Below are positions 61,774-64,000 of a stretch of 64,000 bases of DNA, in pieces. Below the pieces are notes generated by a model. That model did no database searches. It was not told where the DNA came from and saw nothing but the letters and a program-made list of their open reading frames with translations. A program made the translations under genes and the position numbers. Each line of letters begins with the position of its first letter. Within the stretch, counting starts at the first letter, position 1. Source of the stretch: Novosphingobium sp. Fuku2-ISO-50 (GTDB taxonomy: Bacteria > Pseudomonadota > Alphaproteobacteria > Sphingomonadales > Sphingomonadaceae); assembly GCF_001519055.1 (NCBI RefSeq), contig NZ_KQ954290.1, positions 156,394 through 220,393 of the forward strand. The letters are read 5' to 3'.

Positions 61774-61859
61774 TTGCATCGCACGCGAATTACATCCGTT
61801 TCGACCAAATTATGGAACAATCGGATTAATCCAATATTTCCATAACCTTACCACATCCC

Positions 61860-62452
61860 TACGGCATATCCCCTAGGGCCAATCCCACGACTGTCGATCC
61901 AATCTCCAGTGATCTGGAGATGCCCTTAGGCACAGTCCCTGTTTCACTGTCTTCGCCACCAGAACGGAACCAGCAAGCCCCGGTTCCAGGCTCCAGTTCA
62001 AAGGGGGCGTGGTGCGAAGGCAAGAGATGCGACAGGCGGATTGGCCATAGCTCCGGAGGGTTGCACAGGGCATGGGTAGTCCTGGCAGCTGCTATCCGTC
62101 GGGAACCGCGAGGGTGCGCTCCCGACCCGCCGACCTGATGACACCGGGCCGCGATCATTCGTGGCAGGCCCGTTGCAGTCGCGATCAAAGGCCGACGCAT
62201 CGCACCCCGTGGGGCTCGGGGCGATGGAAGAGGACATAATGTAAAACGATGCCAGAGACGGGACGCATCCCCCTGCCCGGACCGTTGCGCAACGGCCCGG
62301 GCAGGATTTACGTGGGGGCCGTGCGACCGATTTCGGGGGGCCATCGGTCAGCGCCGAAGCTGATTGGTCAGGCCGCGTGGGCAGATTGCAATGTTGCCTG
62401 AACGGCTCGTATTGGAGGGTTCCTGACTGTCGGCTTTCGTCGGGGGCGGTTT
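61860..62452. other. Hairpin-rich non-coding region, candidate structured RNA
   Basis: This stretch, most of the 729-bp gap between cfa and the next gene, has no reading frame with a plausible start, ribosome site and protein-like composition. It carries several strong inverted repeats: ATCTCCAG/CTGGAGAT (61902-61921), GTCGGGA/TCCCGAC (62098-62126), a CATCGC/GCGATG stem around CCCC/GGGG (62194-62230), and CTGCCCGG.../...CCGGGCAG (62272-62303). Conserved cores of RNase P RNA and tmRNA were looked for and not found. Whether it is transcribed cannot be told. Strand is undetermined. Confidence 0.35.
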
Positions 62453-62454
62453 GA

Positions 62455-63894
62455 TCAGCGCCAGCCATCTGGTAAAGGTTTACCCGGATTGAGCAGCGGT
62501 CCGTTGGGCAAATGATTCTGTACGCGCTCCGCCGCCCACTTGTCCTTCATCCGGGCGAAGCTCGCCTCGATTGCAGCCAAATCATAGTGGGCCCGCGCCG
62601 CCGCGACAGCATTTTGCCATGCGCCTGCGCCCACGCCGTTGGGCCGTCCTGAATAAAGCGGGACTTTGCGCTCATAGGAATAGGCCCGCTTCATCACCTC
62701 AAGCATGGCGTGCGGATCGCTGCCGAGCCAGGCGTTGATCGGACCACCCAGAGTCGCAGTGAACGAACCACGCAGTGCAGCTTCGCCATCTGGAGAGCCC
62801 AGCCTCGCCCAAGGCTCGCTGCGCACCTGCCAAAAATAATACCAGAATGACGCGCGCAGCATATTGCCTTGCCGCAAAAGTGCAGCGATCGCCAGAGGCA
62901 AGGAAAAGGGATTGACCAGATCAGGGCGGCTCGTGATCAGATCGGCGGCACGGTTTTGCTGCAGCATCGACCCGGACTGCAGCCGCATAAGGACAGCCTC
63001 TGTCGGCATATCGTCTGGCGCCGCAAATTCGTCGCCGGCAATTTGAGCTGTGTCGCCAAATCCTGGAAGGACCTGTTTAAAATTCAGGCAGTCGTCTTGG
63101 CTTCCCCGCCAGATGCTACCGTCGCCCACTCTGTCAATGTCTTGATCATTGGCATAAACTGCCCGGACAAAATCCAGAATTGCGGCTGGTGGGGCACTTG
63201 CACTGGGGATTTGCTCTGTCGGACCCGTTGATACGCTGCAACCAATAAGGCGCCCCTCCACGGATTGACCCGGCGCTGGTTCACCGCTCTGCTGTAAAGT
63301 CAGCGTGATTGGATAGGGCTGCGCATTGGACCAGCCAACAAAAAACCAGCCGAACGCACCTGCCGGGGCATGAAAGGCATCAATGGCAAAGCGCCCGGAC
63401 TCCAAGGCAGGTAGTTCCACCAAACCAGGCTTTTTTAGGGTCGCGACATGCGCCGCCCTGACTGCATCGCGCGCCTTGGCCATGTCTGCCGCTACACCCG
63501 CTGCACTCGACGATTGCAGCCAATTTCGTGAATTGAGCCCAACCAGCGGCGATTCCGGGTCAAGCGGTGTTTGCTTCAAGACCTCAATGGCCCCCAAAAA
63601 ATCTCGAATTGCGACCCTCTGATCAGCATCCAGCGCACGTACGTATGCCAATTTTTCTGGTTGCGCCGCGCAGTTGGCTTCCAAATTTCGCAGGGTTGCC
63701 AACGCGGCAACTTTCGCTTTCGATGGTGATTGCGGTGTAGCGCGCCCGGTCCTTAAATCTAAGCCGCCCTGGTTGTCAGGCTCATCACGCGCCTCGACCA
63801 ACGATGGCCATTCTCGATGAAGTGATACGGTGCATGCATCGACATCAGATTGCAGGGATAGTGCCGAAGCAGCTGCGAGAATTAGCGTAATCAT
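62455..63894 (-). CDS. Secreted protein of unknown function
   Basis: The 479-residue protein begins with a likely signal peptide (MITLILAAASALSLQSDVDA). The body is mixed helix and loop, with conserved-looking Trp/Asp-rich segments such as GAFGWFFVGWSNAQPYPITL and FWYYFWQVRSEPWARLGSPDGE. I recognise no domain. The initiator has only a weak AGG upstream. The region has somewhat lower GC than its surroundings, which may hint at transfer but was not measured. The gene is next to the hairpin-rich region. Bases 63895-64000 upstream contain no gene. Confidence 0.6.
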   Translation of the reverse strand: MITLILAAASALSLQSDVDACTVSLHREWPSLVEARDEPDNQGGLDLRTGRATPQSPSKAKVAALATLRNLEANCAAQPEKLAYVRALDADQRVAIRDFLGAIEVLKQTPLDPESPLVGLNSRNWLQSSSAAGVAADMAKARDAVRAAHVATLKKPGLVELPALESGRFAIDAFHAPAGAFGWFFVGWSNAQPYPITLTLQQSGEPAPGQSVEGRLIGCSVSTGPTEQIPSASAPPAAILDFVRAVYANDQDIDRVGDGSIWRGSQDDCLNFKQVLPGFGDTAQIAGDEFAAPDDMPTEAVLMRLQSGSMLQQNRAADLITSRPDLVNPFSLPLAIAALLRQGNMLRASFWYYFWQVRSEPWARLGSPDGEAALRGSFTATLGGPINAWLGSDPHAMLEVMKRAYSYERKVPLYSGRPNGVGAGAWQNAVAAARAHYDLAAIEASFARMKDKWAAERVQNHLPNGPLLNPGKPLPDGWR

Positions 63895-64000
63895 CCTGCA
63901 AAAGTAGCTTCGGGCAACACAAAATTACAAGCCCAACCGACATTTATCGCAAATCGCAGGTTTGGCTGCATAAGGTAGCGGAACATGAACGGAACTCGTT

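Noticed and set aside
61860..62452. RNase P RNA or tmRNA in the hairpin-rich region
   Set aside because: The conserved RNase P core (GAGGAAAGUCCGGG-like) and a tmRNA tag frame or tRNA-like ends were not found on either strand.
61859..62468. Two minus-strand frames of 156-161 codons in the hairpin-rich region
   Set aside because: No ribosome site, low-complexity composition and no recognisable motif; the inverted repeats cut across both frames.
1..64000. tRNA genes, CRISPR arrays and intact insertion sequences
   Set aside because: No cloverleaf-type tRNA signatures, spaced direct repeats of CRISPR type, or transposase genes were seen by eye; a covariance search would be needed to exclude short RNAs fully.

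Overview
The window looks like the chromosome of a sphingomonad (Novosphingobium- or Sphingomonas-like alphaproteobacterium). It is GC-rich throughout, carries four TonB-dependent outer-membrane receptors (one of them BtuB-like), an aromatic-degradation cluster, a MexEF-OprN-like efflux operon, and small DUF3309- and Thivi_2564-type membrane proteins. The genus assignment is an inference from gene content; no rRNA or other phylogenetic marker is present. No tRNA, rRNA, CRISPR array or intact insertion sequence was seen.

Region 1 (1-14,240). A translationally coupled minus-strand operon alternates two sulfotransferase genes with two Asp/Asn beta-hydroxylase-fold genes, downstream of a large TonB-dependent receptor. 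Next come a Tat-exported phosphocholine-specific phospholipase C, a GntR/UTRA regulator, and an exported fusion of a PI-PLC domain with a PAP2-type acid phosphatase. Three near-identical 12-bp palindromes (TGGTNTANACCA) lie upstream of the receptor, the phospholipase and the fusion enzyme. I read this as a PhnF/HutC-type regulon for scavenging organic phosphorus. A YeiH-type transporter and its LysR regulator follow.

Region 2 (14,240-30,560). This holds MITE-like palindromic repeats, a Gly/His-rich exported protein, a flavin reductase, two divergent L,D-transpeptidases, the RND efflux operon with a TetR regulator whose three operators are visible, and a MASE1-PAS-GGDEF diguanylate cyclase. 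A deletion scar joins an oprM-like 5' end to a macB-like 3' end. An island of small envelope or stress-type genes follows, and a 19-bp motif recurs upstream of four transcription units.

Region 3 (30,560-50,640). This is an accessory catabolic cluster. It encodes a CarAa-like Rieske oxygenase with its reductase, a type I extradiol dioxygenase, a meta-cleavage-product hydrolase, an amidase, an M20-fold protein that has lost most metal ligands, a racemase-fold protein without the catalytic cysteines, an SDR, an acyl-CoA synthetase, a StyA-like flavin monooxygenase with a nearby flavin reductase, two TonB receptors, and winged-helix, IclR and AraC regulators. The substrate is unknown; a nitrogen-containing or amide-linked aromatic is the simplest inference. 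This is the best candidate for an undescribed system.

Region 4 (50,640-64,000). A cobalamin riboswitch precedes btuB and cobQ. A divergent ybdD/cstA pair is separated by a 14-bp tandem repeat. Then come a nitronate monooxygenase-like gene, a lipoprotein, a PhzF-family protein, a cyclopropane-fatty-acid synthase, about 600 bp of hairpin-rich apparently non-coding DNA, and a secreted protein of unknown function.
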